Of a stretch of DNA of 8,760 nucleotides, positions 1 through 6,089 are shown piece by piece (position 1 is the stretch's first letter; each line of letters begins with the position of its first letter). The notes under the pieces were generated by a model. The model did not search any database. It was not told the origin of the DNA and was given only the letters and a program-made list of their open reading frames with translations. Source of the stretch: Treponema sp. (GTDB lineage: Bacteria; Spirochaetota; Spirochaetia; Treponematales; Breznakiellaceae); contig JAITRD010000130.1 of assembly GCA_031288575.1 (NCBI GenBank), positions 1 through 8,760 of the forward strand, written 5' to 3'. Made by a program: the position numbers and the translations under genes.

Positions 1-1868
1 GCCAGGGCCCGGTAGAAACGGGCGGAAAATTCCAGGTGCCCCCTGAGGGATTCTTCCCCGGGGAGGGTTAGCTGTTTTTGCAAATCCCCCGCCGGGGGAA
101 AGAGGAAGCCCGCCACGTCTTTAATCTCGCTGGTTTCAATAGCGTGGTTGACCTTGTCCAGTTTTTTGAGGATCTTTTCTGTTTTTGTCCCCCCCGGATC
201 CCTCGGGGCGGATTTTAGTTCCTCCCAGGCCCTTTCCGCCGCCCGCGCCCCATCTTCCGCCAAGGCCCGGATGGTCTTAAGGCCCCCAAGGAGGCTTTCC
301 AGGACCGCCCGGTACCGCTCTTCCCGGGCTTTAATTGCCTCGGGCGCATAAAAGTCCCCGTCGATGCGGGCAAATGCCTCCTTCAAGGCGCGGTTTATCT
401 CCTGCCGCCGTATGGGCAGGTCCAGGAGGGCCTGGGGGGACGAGATGCCTGTGCCCGAAAGGGCGATGCCCTCGGCGGAGAGGCGGTAATTGGGAAGCCG
501 GGGAAATTGGCGGAAACGGTTTTCAAACCATGCCGCGTAGAGGGAGAGCCGCTGGTCGGTGAGGACCCGTCCCCCGCCGGCGGAGGGAGCCTGGAAGGGG
601 CGGCCGTCCCGGAGGGCCCGGACCGACCATGTTTCGACCGGGTTAAGCCGGAGGGATTCCGCCAGGGCCCGTTCTTCAAAGAGGGCCCCCTTAAAATGGG
701 TTTTAAGCTCCGGGAAAGCAAGATCCAGCCCGGCAATCCAAATGGCGGAGGCCCCCAGGACCCGGGCGAAATCCCAGGCGGTGGTGGCCACCGAGCCTCC
801 CGCCCCTAAGGCCCCCTTGGGATCCAGGCGGTCTTCAATAAAGCGGCCCAGGGGAAAGAGAGACCCGCAGAGAAAAGCCCGCCCGAAGGGGTGTCGCAGT
901 ACCGGGGGGTATACCGCGGATTCGGCAATCAGGCAGGTCCTCCGGGCCGGGGCCCGGTCCAGGTGCCGGGCGTTCCAGTATTGGGGATCCACGGCCACGG
1001 CAAAATCCGGATCGATCCCCCTGCTGAGGAGGAACCGGAGGGATGTGTCCACCGCCAGGATAACGCAGCGTTCCGCGATGGCTTCCAGGAAGGGCTCCAG
1101 GCGGTCCAGGGAAGGGCCCGCGGCCGCCAGGAATACCGGGAAGGGCCCTCCGGGGGCCCTGAGAAGGCAGTTTTCCAGGCGGGCTATCCCGGGAAGGTCC
1201 CGGATGGCTTCCCTGTTGGCCGCCAGGTTCCGCACCCAGCGTTTGCCGAACCGTTTCAGGGTGGCCTGATTCACCTCGTCCCGGGAAAGCCAGCTTTTGA
1301 TATGCCGCTCGGCTTCGGCATACCAGGATTCGTCGATTTGGAGAAGGGCCCGGTTCCGGATAAGTTCCGGGGTCTCCGGCAAAGAACCGCCCCCGTCCGC
1401 CCCGTTGCGGCCCGCAAAAAGCCGCAGGGCGCCGATCAGGGCGTCGGCGCTGCCCCCGACGACAAAGGCGGTTAGCGGGTGTTTGAGGAGGGCCGTCAGG
1501 TCCCGGCTTTCCAGGGCTTTTTTGAGGATTTCCGGGCGGCGCTCCACAATAACAAGGGGCCGGCCGGGAAAACGGGCCGCGGCGGCCTCCGGGGCGTAGC
1601 CGAGGCCAAAACCCAGAAAAACTATGGGACCCTCCCTGGAAAGCCCCTCGGCGGCGCGGCGCCCTTCCCGGGCCGGGTCCCGGGGGGAATGGACATGGAG
1701 GCCCTTGACAACCAGGGTCGGCGGCCCCGAGGCGGAGGCTTCCGCCCGGATATCAAGGCCTTCCCCGGCTTCTTCCGGGGGCCTTTCCCGGGCCAGGATC
1801 TCCGCCAGCCCCGGAAACCGGCTTTGCAGGACAGGGCTGTTGATGTCCCAGGGCTTTGGGCTTTCCAT
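1..1868 (-). CDS. Maf/MptE-like DUF115 protein (motility-associated glycosyltransferase family), 3' end outside window
   Basis: Translating the minus strand from ATG at 1868 gives 622 residues with no stop before the window edge, so the C-terminus is missing. The N-terminal part (about 1-230) has a Rossmann-like stretch (PIVFLGFGLGYAPEA, 81-95, then LVIVERRPEILKKAL). The core shows family signatures: AAGPSLD at 249-255, AVDTSLRFLLSRGIDPDF at 272-289, GAGGSVATTAWDFARVLGA at 355-373 and GLDLAFPELKTHFKG at 380-394. Residues about 485-580 look helical and charged. DUF115/MptE-like proteins include Maf factors that glycosylate flagellins with nonulosonic acids, and archaeal pterin pyrophosphokinases. 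In flagellated bacteria the Maf role is more likely, but the actual substrate is not visible here. It starts 2 bases after the PBP stop with only a weak GGAA upstream, so it probably depends on translational coupling. The frame is uninterrupted and GC-rich like its neighbours. Confidence 0.85.
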   Translation of the reverse strand, partial: MESPKPWDINSPVLQSRFPGLAEILARERPPEEAGEGLDIRAEASASGPPTLVVKGLHVHSPRDPAREGRRAAEGLSREGPIVFLGFGLGYAPEAAAARFPGRPLVIVERRPEILKKALESRDLTALLKHPLTAFVVGGSADALIGALRLFAGRNGADGGGSLPETPELIRNRALLQIDESWYAEAERHIKSWLSRDEVNQATLKRFGKRWVRNLAANREAIRDLPGIARLENCLLRAPGGPFPVFLAAAGPSLDRLEPFLEAIAERCVILAVDTSLRFLLSRGIDPDFAVAVDPQYWNARHLDRAPARRTCLIAESAVYPPVLRHPFGRAFLCGSLFPLGRFIEDRLDPKGALGAGGSVATTAWDFARVLGASAIWIAGLDLAFPELKTHFKGALFEERALAESLRLNPVETWSVRALRDGRPFQAPSAGGGRVLTDQRLSLYAAWFENRFRQFPRLPNYRLSAEGIALSGTGISSPQALLDLPIRRQEINRALKEAFARIDGDFYAPEAIKAREERYRAVLESLLGGLKTIRALAEDGARAAERAWEELKSAPRDPGGTKTEKILKKLDKVNHAIETSEIKDVAGFLFPPAGDLQKQLTLPGEESLRGHLEFSARFYRAL

Positions 1869-1870
1869 GG

Positions 1871-3775
1871 CTATTCCAGTTCCAGGATAATGGTCATGCC
1901 CGGAAGCAGGGGGGTTCCCGGGGCGGGACTTTGCCGGCGGACCCATCCGTCCCCCTTCAATTCGATGTGGAAGTCGTCCCGGAGCAGCAGGGGAAGGAGG
2001 TGGCGTTTGGAGTAGCCGGAGAAATCCGGGATATAATCCTTTACCACCGGATAGCTTTCCGAGGGAAGGGTAATGGAACCGGGGTGGCCTATCTGGGGAT
2101 TCCTGCCCCGGGGAATGCCCAGGTAATCCACCAGGGCTTCGGCGGCATCCCGGATAGGAGGAGCGGCGATGCGGCCCCCAAGGTAGGAGGAGCCCTGGGG
2201 CTTAATGATAACCATGTAGAGTATCAGCGAAGGATGTTCCGCCGGGAGCAGGGCGATACAACTGGCAATAAAGTCGCTGGGGGAATAGGCCCCGGTGGCG
2301 GGATCGATGAGCTGGGCGGTTCCGGTCTTAACCGCCAGGGACAGATCCTGCACATTGGCCCGCCACCCCGTGCCGATGCCCGAAGTAACATCTACCATAT
2401 AGGAACGCATGGCCCGGGCGGTTTCGGCCTTGAGGACCCGCCGGGGAGAACCGGCGCTATAGTTCTCGACGGCCTTGCCGTCGGCGGAAACAATCCGGGA
2501 GACGATCCGGGGAGGGACCAGGATGCCGTCGTTGGCTACCGCCGTGGCGGCCTGGATCATTTGCAGGGCGGAAACCGCGATTTCCTGGCCCATGGCCATG
2601 GTGGGTTTGGACCGCTCGGACCAGCGCTCGGCGGGGCGGAGAAATCCCGCGGTTTCCCCGGGATTTCCCGCCCCGGTCCGGCTGCCGAAACCAAAATCCC
2701 GGAGGCCCGCCGAAAAGGCGCTTATCCCCAAACGGTCCGAGGCATAGGCCGCCCCGGCATTGCAGGAGTAGATGATGATCTCCCGGGGGCCCACCTGCCC
2801 GTGGGCGTCAAGGCAGTTGATGACGATCCGTTCCCCCCGGCCGGTCACATGCTCATAGTGACCGTTGCAGATAAAGGTACTGTTATCGGTCATCACCCCG
2901 GCATCCAAAAGGGCGGAAATGGAAAAAACCTTAAAAACCGACCCCGGCTCATAGGACCAAATGGCGGGCCGGTCCATCCGGGTTATTTCCGTAGAGGACC
3001 TGATATCGTTGGGGTCAAAATCGGGAAGGGAAGCGGAGCCCAGGACATCCCCGGTCCGGGGGTCCATGGCTAAAAGCATCACCGCTTCGGCCTTGTTTTC
3101 GGTAAGGGTCCGTCCGGCGATTTCCTCAAGGATATGCTGGACATTCACGTCAATAGTGAGGACCACCTGGTTGCCGTTCTTTTCATCCCTGTCCTGGGGA
3201 GAAAGCTCCTTGTCAAAGGCATATTCTATCCCCGCAAGGCCGTTATTTTCATTTCCCACAAAACCGACGATTTGGGCGGCCAGGTTTCGTTCCGGATAAA
3301 TCCGCCCCACGATGGGTTCAATGCTGACCCCCCCCAGCGTTCCCTCTGCCCGGGCCTTTTCGACGCGTCCCATGGTTGACTGATCCACCTGTTTTTTTAG
3401 GTAGACAAAATCACTTGCGGAACCGGCAATCCGCTCAAAAATTTCCTTCTCGGGGATCTCCAGGATAGGGGCAAGTTCCCGGCTTAACAAAACCGGGTCC
3501 GTAATTTCCGGCCGCCACACGCTGATATTGCCGAGCCGGGTCTGGAGGGCCAGAATGCGGCCGTTCCGGTCCAGAATGGGCCCCCGTTCCGCAAAACGCT
3601 TTGACTGGGCCGCCGGCCCGGCATCTTCGTTTTTTAACATGAGGGTCCCGTACCTGAAAAGCAGGCTCCCCCCGGCCAAAGTTAATAAAGACAAAAAAAT
3701 AAGAATCCGTTTCCTGATGTTTTCAGGACGGGAGGCAGCTCTTTTTTTAAAATCCCTTTCGTAGGTATAACTCAT
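1871..3775 (-). CDS. ftsI: Class B penicillin-binding protein, FtsI/SpoVD type, with C-terminal PASTA domain
   Basis: This 634-residue protein should be the septal DD-transpeptidase that cross-links peptidoglycan in the periplasm, working with FtsW. A short basic cytoplasmic tail is followed by one membrane segment (about 22-41). The N-terminal PBP dimer domain follows, including RGPILDRNGRILA at 64-76. All three transpeptidase motifs are present: SVFK at 279-282 (nucleophile Ser279), SCN at 337-339 and KTGT at 483-486. Residues about 575-634 form one PASTA domain (YIPDFSGYS, then QSPAPGTPLLPGM), as in SpoVD and FtsI-like proteins and not in the elongation PBP2 (MrdA). Length is normal for the family. 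The start is set by an AGGA (minus strand, 3784-3781) five bases before ATG. The ATG overlaps the lepB stop (ATGA), and the DUF115 gene follows after 2 bases. The ftsI symbol is by family; assignment to septal and not another class B role is inferred. Confidence 0.93.
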   Translation of the reverse strand: MSYTYERDFKKRAASRPENIRKRILIFLSLLTLAGGSLLFRYGTLMLKNEDAGPAAQSKRFAERGPILDRNGRILALQTRLGNISVWRPEITDPVLLSRELAPILEIPEKEIFERIAGSASDFVYLKKQVDQSTMGRVEKARAEGTLGGVSIEPIVGRIYPERNLAAQIVGFVGNENNGLAGIEYAFDKELSPQDRDEKNGNQVVLTIDVNVQHILEEIAGRTLTENKAEAVMLLAMDPRTGDVLGSASLPDFDPNDIRSSTEITRMDRPAIWSYEPGSVFKVFSISALLDAGVMTDNSTFICNGHYEHVTGRGERIVINCLDAHGQVGPREIIIYSCNAGAAYASDRLGISAFSAGLRDFGFGSRTGAGNPGETAGFLRPAERWSERSKPTMAMGQEIAVSALQMIQAATAVANDGILVPPRIVSRIVSADGKAVENYSAGSPRRVLKAETARAMRSYMVDVTSGIGTGWRANVQDLSLAVKTGTAQLIDPATGAYSPSDFIASCIALLPAEHPSLILYMVIIKPQGSSYLGGRIAAPPIRDAAEALVDYLGIPRGRNPQIGHPGSITLPSESYPVVKDYIPDFSGYSKRHLLPLLLRDDFHIELKGDGWVRRQSPAPGTPLLPGMTIILELE

Positions 3776-4176
3776 TTAATTCCTAATACCTTGCCGATGA
3801 TATGATCCAGGGGGACGGGCCCGTAAGAACGGGAATCGTAGGATTGCAGGGTATTGTCCCCCAGGGCAATAAATTCATTTTTTTTCGTAATTTCGGCGCA
3901 CCGTTTTACCGCTACTTCCCCCGCGGGGGTATAAAAGACCACCACATCCCCCTGTTTTGGCCGGGCCCACCAAGCAATATAAGCGCCGGACCAGGGAAGC
4001 CGAAAACCGTAGACCATTTTATTGACCAGAAGCACCGAACCGGGCTTAATAACCGGCATCATAGACTGCCCTTCGGTAAGCATAAAATCAAAAAGAAAAA
4101 TTTTCATAAAGAGAGCCGCGATAAACGCCCCCAGGATGGCCCTTCCCATTTTTTTAGATGAGGTTTCTTTTTCCAT
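3772..4176 (-). CDS. lepB: Compact type I signal peptidase (S26 family, LepB-like)
   Basis: This is a leader peptidase that would cut signal peptides on the outer face of the cytoplasmic membrane. From ATG at 4176 it is 134 residues. One N-terminal membrane anchor (about 10-33) runs into TEGQSMMPVIKPG, whose Ser38 is the catalytic serine. GDVVVFYTP is at about 76-84, VAVKR follows with general-base Lys91, and the GDN...SYDSRSYGPVP block (106-122) is the conserved C-terminal box. The usual segment after the lysine, including the GxPGD box and the variable beta-domain, is nearly absent: only about 13 residues separate KR from ALGDN. That makes it much shorter than E. coli LepB and shorter than Gram-positive Sip enzymes. 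The start is uncertain. ATG at 4209 (145 residues) has AAGGGG only one base upstream, while 4176 lacks a good Shine-Dalgarno but begins just before a plausible cytoplasmic tail. It overlaps ftsI by ATGA, so the two are probably cotranscribed. Confidence 0.9.
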   Translation of the reverse strand: MEKETSSKKMGRAILGAFIAALFMKIFLFDFMLTEGQSMMPVIKPGSVLLVNKMVYGFRLPWSGAYIAWWARPKQGDVVVFYTPAGEVAVKRCAEITKKNEFIALGDNTLQSYDSRSYGPVPLDHIIGKVLGIK

Positions 4177-4200
4177 AACGGCATATCTTGTGACAGGAAG

Positions 4201-4206
4201 TATAAT
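4201..4206 (+). promoter_or_regulatory. Candidate -10 element for the M23 peptidase gene
   Basis: A perfect TATAAT on the plus strand lies in the divergent region. The hexamer 17 bases upstream (4178-4183, acggca) matches the -35 consensus at only three positions. A start near 4213 would give a 5' leader of roughly 147 bases before the preferred M23 start at 4360. It faces the opposite-strand -10 at 4252-4247. Confidence 0.3.
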
Positions 4207-4246
4207 CATTCCCCTTAATAATGTCGATAAACCAATATCATGAAAA

Positions 4247-4252
4247 ATTATA
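4247..4252 (-). promoter_or_regulatory. Candidate -10 element for the lepB-ftsI-DUF115 operon
   Basis: The minus strand reads a perfect TATAAT here, inside an AT-rich island next to GC-rich flanks. A start near 4240 would leave a leader of about 64 bases before the lepB ATG at 4176. No convincing TTGACA-like -35 is seen 16-18 bases upstream (that stretch is GGGGCG-like), so the call rests on the -10 match and on position. Confidence 0.35.
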
Positions 4253-4349
4253 TAGCGAAACAGCGTGTCCGCCCCCGGAGACAGCCCTCTCCCCTGCTGC
4301 GGGCAGCAGCCCGCCAAAAAAAGGCAAGCCTCCCCGGCAGCGGCCCTTC

Positions 4350-4353
4350 AGGA
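4350..4353 (+). promoter_or_regulatory. Ribosome binding site that decides the M23 peptidase start
   Basis: AGGA lies six bases before ATG at 4360. The upstream in-frame ATG at 4240 has no purine-rich site before it, and the extra 40 residues it would add are a low-complexity basic stretch. The site therefore favours 4360. Confidence 0.55.
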
Positions 4354-4359
4354 TTTTTC

Positions 4360-5514
4360 ATGGAAGGGATCAAACAAAAACCGATCCATAAGAAATGCCC
4401 GCAGTATAAAAGAATAAAGCCCTTCCTTACCTTCCAGCGGCTTAAGGGATCTTTTTCCCCCTTTTCCGGTTTTTTTGGGGGGCGGGGGAAAAAGAAAAAC
4501 CCGGACAAAACCAAAGCCAGGACGCCGGCGGAACAGAAGGGAAAAAACACCAGCCCTCCCTTTCCCCCTTCCTCTTTTCCCCTGATCGTTTTAGGGGGGC
4601 TCCTTTTCTTCTCTATACTTACCGTAACCCAGGCGGATTTTTTTTTAAAGGATTCTTTCCCGGAAACCAATTCCTTGGAACTCCGGGAAGATGACCGGGA
4701 ACTTCAGCAAAATTTGGCTTCCTACGCGGGGCTTACCCCGGTCTTGGCCTCTGCCGCCGATGACTGGATCCCCCTGGATCTGATGGAAACCTTTGCCTGG
4801 AAAACTTATACCGTCAGAAAGGGCGATTCGGTTTCCAAAATCGCCCTGGACCATGCTATTTCCATGGACGCCATCATTGCTTCCAATAATATTGCCAATG
4901 CCCGGCGCCTGCGGGAAGGGGAAATCCTGAGGATTCCCAATATGGACGGCATTCCCTATACCCTAAAACCGGGGGATACCCTTTCCAATATATCCCTTTC
5001 CATGGGGGTGCCCCTGGAAGTCATCCTGGATGCCAACGATATCCAGAATGAAAATATCAGCTCCGGAACGGTACTTTTTATTCCTGGGGCCAGGATGCCG
5101 AAGGAGGACCTGAAACTTGCCCTGGGGGAACTTTTTATTTACCCTCTCCGGGGCAGGCTAACTTCCCCCTTTGGGTGGCGTAATGATCCCATCAGCGGGG
5201 AAAGGCGGTATCACGCGGCGATGGATTTGGCGGCCCCTTCGGGCACCCCCATTAAAGCAGCCCTGGACGGAAGGATTAATTCGGTAGGCTTTAACTCGGT
5301 TTATGGGAAATATATCATTATTTCCCACAGCGGGGGGTATCAAACCATGTATGCCCACTTAAGCGTTGTTTCGGTCCGGGAAGGCGCCTATGCGTATCAA
5401 AACACCAAGATCGGCGAAGTGGGCAGTACCGGTTATAGCACGGGACCCCATCTGCATTTTGCAATTTATAAAAACGGCAGGGCGGTTAATCCCTTGGACT
5501 TACTTTCCCCTTGA
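4360..5514 (+). CDS. Membrane-anchored LysM-LysM-M23 (LytM-type) peptidoglycan peptidase
   Basis: This 384-residue zinc metallopeptidase likely cuts peptide cross-bridges in peptidoglycan or, as a LytM factor, regulates amidases at division. A long basic, proline- and lysine-rich cytoplasmic tail (1-70) is followed by one membrane segment (about 71-89) and a periplasmic linker. LysM repeat 1 is at about 149-193 (TYTVRKGDSVSKIALDHAI) and LysM repeat 2 at about 200-242 (PYTLKPGDTLSNISLSMGV). The M23 domain spans about 260-378. All expected metal and active-site residues are visible: His285 and Asp289 in HAAMD, His333 in YAHLS, and His364 and His366 in GPHLHF. The domain therefore appears catalytically intact, unlike degenerate EnvC/NlpD types. 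It is transcribed divergently from lepB-ftsI and ends just before a strong terminator. A run of nine T lies in the codons just after the membrane segment. Confidence 0.92.
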   Translation: MEGIKQKPIHKKCPQYKRIKPFLTFQRLKGSFSPFSGFFGGRGKKKNPDKTKARTPAEQKGKNTSPPFPPSSFPLIVLGGLLFFSILTVTQADFFLKDSFPETNSLELREDDRELQQNLASYAGLTPVLASAADDWIPLDLMETFAWKTYTVRKGDSVSKIALDHAISMDAIIASNNIANARRLREGEILRIPNMDGIPYTLKPGDTLSNISLSMGVPLEVILDANDIQNENISSGTVLFIPGARMPKEDLKLALGELFIYPLRGRLTSPFGWRNDPISGERRYHAAMDLAAPSGTPIKAALDGRINSVGFNSVYGKYIIISHSGGYQTMYAHLSVVSVREGAYAYQNTKIGEVGSTGYSTGPHLHFAIYKNGRAVNPLDLLSP

Positions 5515-5539
5515 TCTTTTTTACAGGGAATTGTATAAA
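5511..5539 (+). promoter_or_regulatory. Sigma70-like promoter for the 49-residue small gene
   Basis: TTGATC (5511-5516) and TATAAA (5534-5539) are separated by exactly 17 bases. The -35 overlaps the M23 stop codon, and the predicted start near 5546 lies inside the left arm of the terminator at 5541-5577. Transcripts from here would lack most of that arm, so they could escape termination, while read-through from the M23 gene would be stopped. The motif match is visible; activity is inferred. Confidence 0.45.
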
Positions 5540-5540
5540 G

Positions 5541-5577
5541 AAGCCAATAAATTTCTTTCGAAATCTATTGGCTTTTT
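5541..5577 (+). terminator. Intrinsic terminator after the M23 peptidase gene
   Basis: AAGCCAATA (5541-5549) pairs perfectly with TATTGGCTT (5566-5574). An inner ATTTC/GAAAT stem (5551-5555 with 5560-5564) leaves a TTTC loop, with one A/C mismatch between the two stems. The T run continues to 5577. The hairpin starts 27 bases after the M23 stop codon. The stem is AT-rich in its centre but long. Confidence 0.8.
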
Positions 5578-5611
5578 AAGGAAATTTCAGCGTACAAACA
5601 TGGGAGGATGT

Positions 5612-5761
5612 ATGCGGAGACTTGTTTTTATCTTGATAGGTTTTATCGCGGTGGTAACGTTTATCCGGGCTTTTGATTACCCGGGGATCCATAACACCGG
5701 CCTGTCATCTTTGGATATTTCCGCGGAAATTTCAGACCCGGTTTTCGATAAAAATAATTAA
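5612..5761 (+). CDS. Small membrane-anchored or secreted protein, 49 residues, unknown function
   Basis: I do not recognise this protein. Its start is well supported: GGGAGG at 5602-5607 lies four bases before ATG at 5612, the best ribosome binding site in the window. The N-terminus is MRR followed by a hydrophobic stretch (about residues 4-19, LVFILIGFIAVVTFIR), which is a membrane anchor or signal peptide. No lipobox cysteine is present. The remaining 30 residues are polar (YPGIHNTGLSSLDISAEISD) and would lie outside the membrane. The same frame is open further upstream to an ATG at 5366, but that part overlaps the M23 gene and lacks a good start signal. The gene lies after the M23 terminator and probably has its own promoter (5511-5539). 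Its place between peptidoglycan enzymes hints at an envelope role, nothing more. Confidence 0.6.
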   Translation: MRRLVFILIGFIAVVTFIRAFDYPGIHNTGLSSLDISAEISDPVFDKNN

Positions 5762-5807
5762 TCTATAAGATCTTGCGGCTCCCAGAGGTAGAGAGTACAC
5801 TTAATTT

Positions 5808-6002
5808 ATGACCATTGATAACGGAATAATAGCTCCCGATAGTTTTGAAATTCTGTTGAACGAAACCTGCGATCGTCTATGGGAAAAGAAGATTCAGCTA
5901 TCCCTGCACAGGCTGGGAGAATTAGACGCCCTGCTTGGGGGCCTGGAGCGGGAACTGGATGATTTTTTGCTCCAGGAAAAAAGACCGATAATAAACCTGT
6001 GA
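5808..6002 (+). CDS. Small helical protein, 64 residues, unknown function
   Basis: I do not recognise this protein. It is soluble, acidic and leucine-rich, and residues about 12-56 look like one or two amphipathic helices (FEILLNETCDRLWEKK, then LHRLGELDALLGGLERELDDF), possibly a short coiled coil or helical hairpin. There is a single cysteine (Cys21) and no signal peptide. Codon choice (GAA, CTG, GCC, GGC) resembles the neighbouring real genes, and it is the only plus-strand frame filling the gap before the convergent carboxypeptidase. The ribosome binding site is poor: purine-rich GAGGTAGAGAG at 5785-5795 is 12 or more bases from ATG. A TATAAG at 5764-5769 could be a weak -10, but no -35 accompanies it. 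It may be cotranscribed with the 49-residue gene, which ends 46 bases earlier. Confidence 0.5.
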   Translation: MTIDNGIIAPDSFEILLNETCDRLWEKKIQLSLHRLGELDALLGGLERELDDFLLQEKRPIINL

Positions 6003-6038
6003 AAGTAGCGGAAGAGAGCGGCCTTTTCCCGTTGAGGC

Positions 6039-6065
6039 TGTTCCAAAACTTCAGTTTTTGGAACA
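6039..6065. repeat. Perfect 10-bp inverted repeat between convergent genes
   Basis: TGTTCCAAAA (6039-6048) and TTTTGGAACA (6056-6065) are perfect reverse complements around a 7-base loop. It lies 36 bases after the 64-residue gene and 24 bases before the end of the carboxypeptidase gene, which is read the other way. Neither strand has a run of U directly after the stem, so it is not a textbook terminator. It could still be a bidirectional terminator, an mRNA 3'-end stabiliser, or a copy of a dispersed intergenic repeat. Confidence 0.55.
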
Positions 6066-6089
6066 AGTTCCGTTACTAATCGGCGTTTT

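Noticed and set aside
507..1475. Several overlapping plus-strand open frames opposite the DUF115 gene
   Set aside because: They are arginine-, glycine- and proline-rich and overlap each other in different frames. The continuous minus-strand frame has DUF115 signatures throughout.
1856..3073. Long plus-strand open frame (about 405 codons) opposite the PBP gene
   Set aside because: Its translation is glycine- and proline-rich with no family motif, while the minus strand encodes all three PBP motifs. It is a by-product of GC-rich codon use in the real gene.
4177..4317. Upstream start for lepB at 4317
   Set aside because: The added 47 residues are unlike signal peptidase N-termini, would overlap the divergent control region, and have no ribosome binding site. 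ATG at 4176 or 4209 is more likely.
4240..4359. Upstream start for the M23 peptidase at 4240
   Set aside because: There is no purine-rich site before it, while ATG at 4360 has AGGA at a good distance. It cannot be excluded entirely.
5366..5611. N-terminal extension of the 49-residue small gene back to 5366
   Set aside because: It would run through the M23 coding region and its terminator in another frame. The strong GGGAGG before 5612 marks the real start.
6060..6071. GGAAC-AA-GTTCC as a LexA/DinR operator
   Set aside because: The half-sites resemble GAAC/GTTC, but the spacing is 2 bases, not 4, and it lies at gene ends, not in a promoter.
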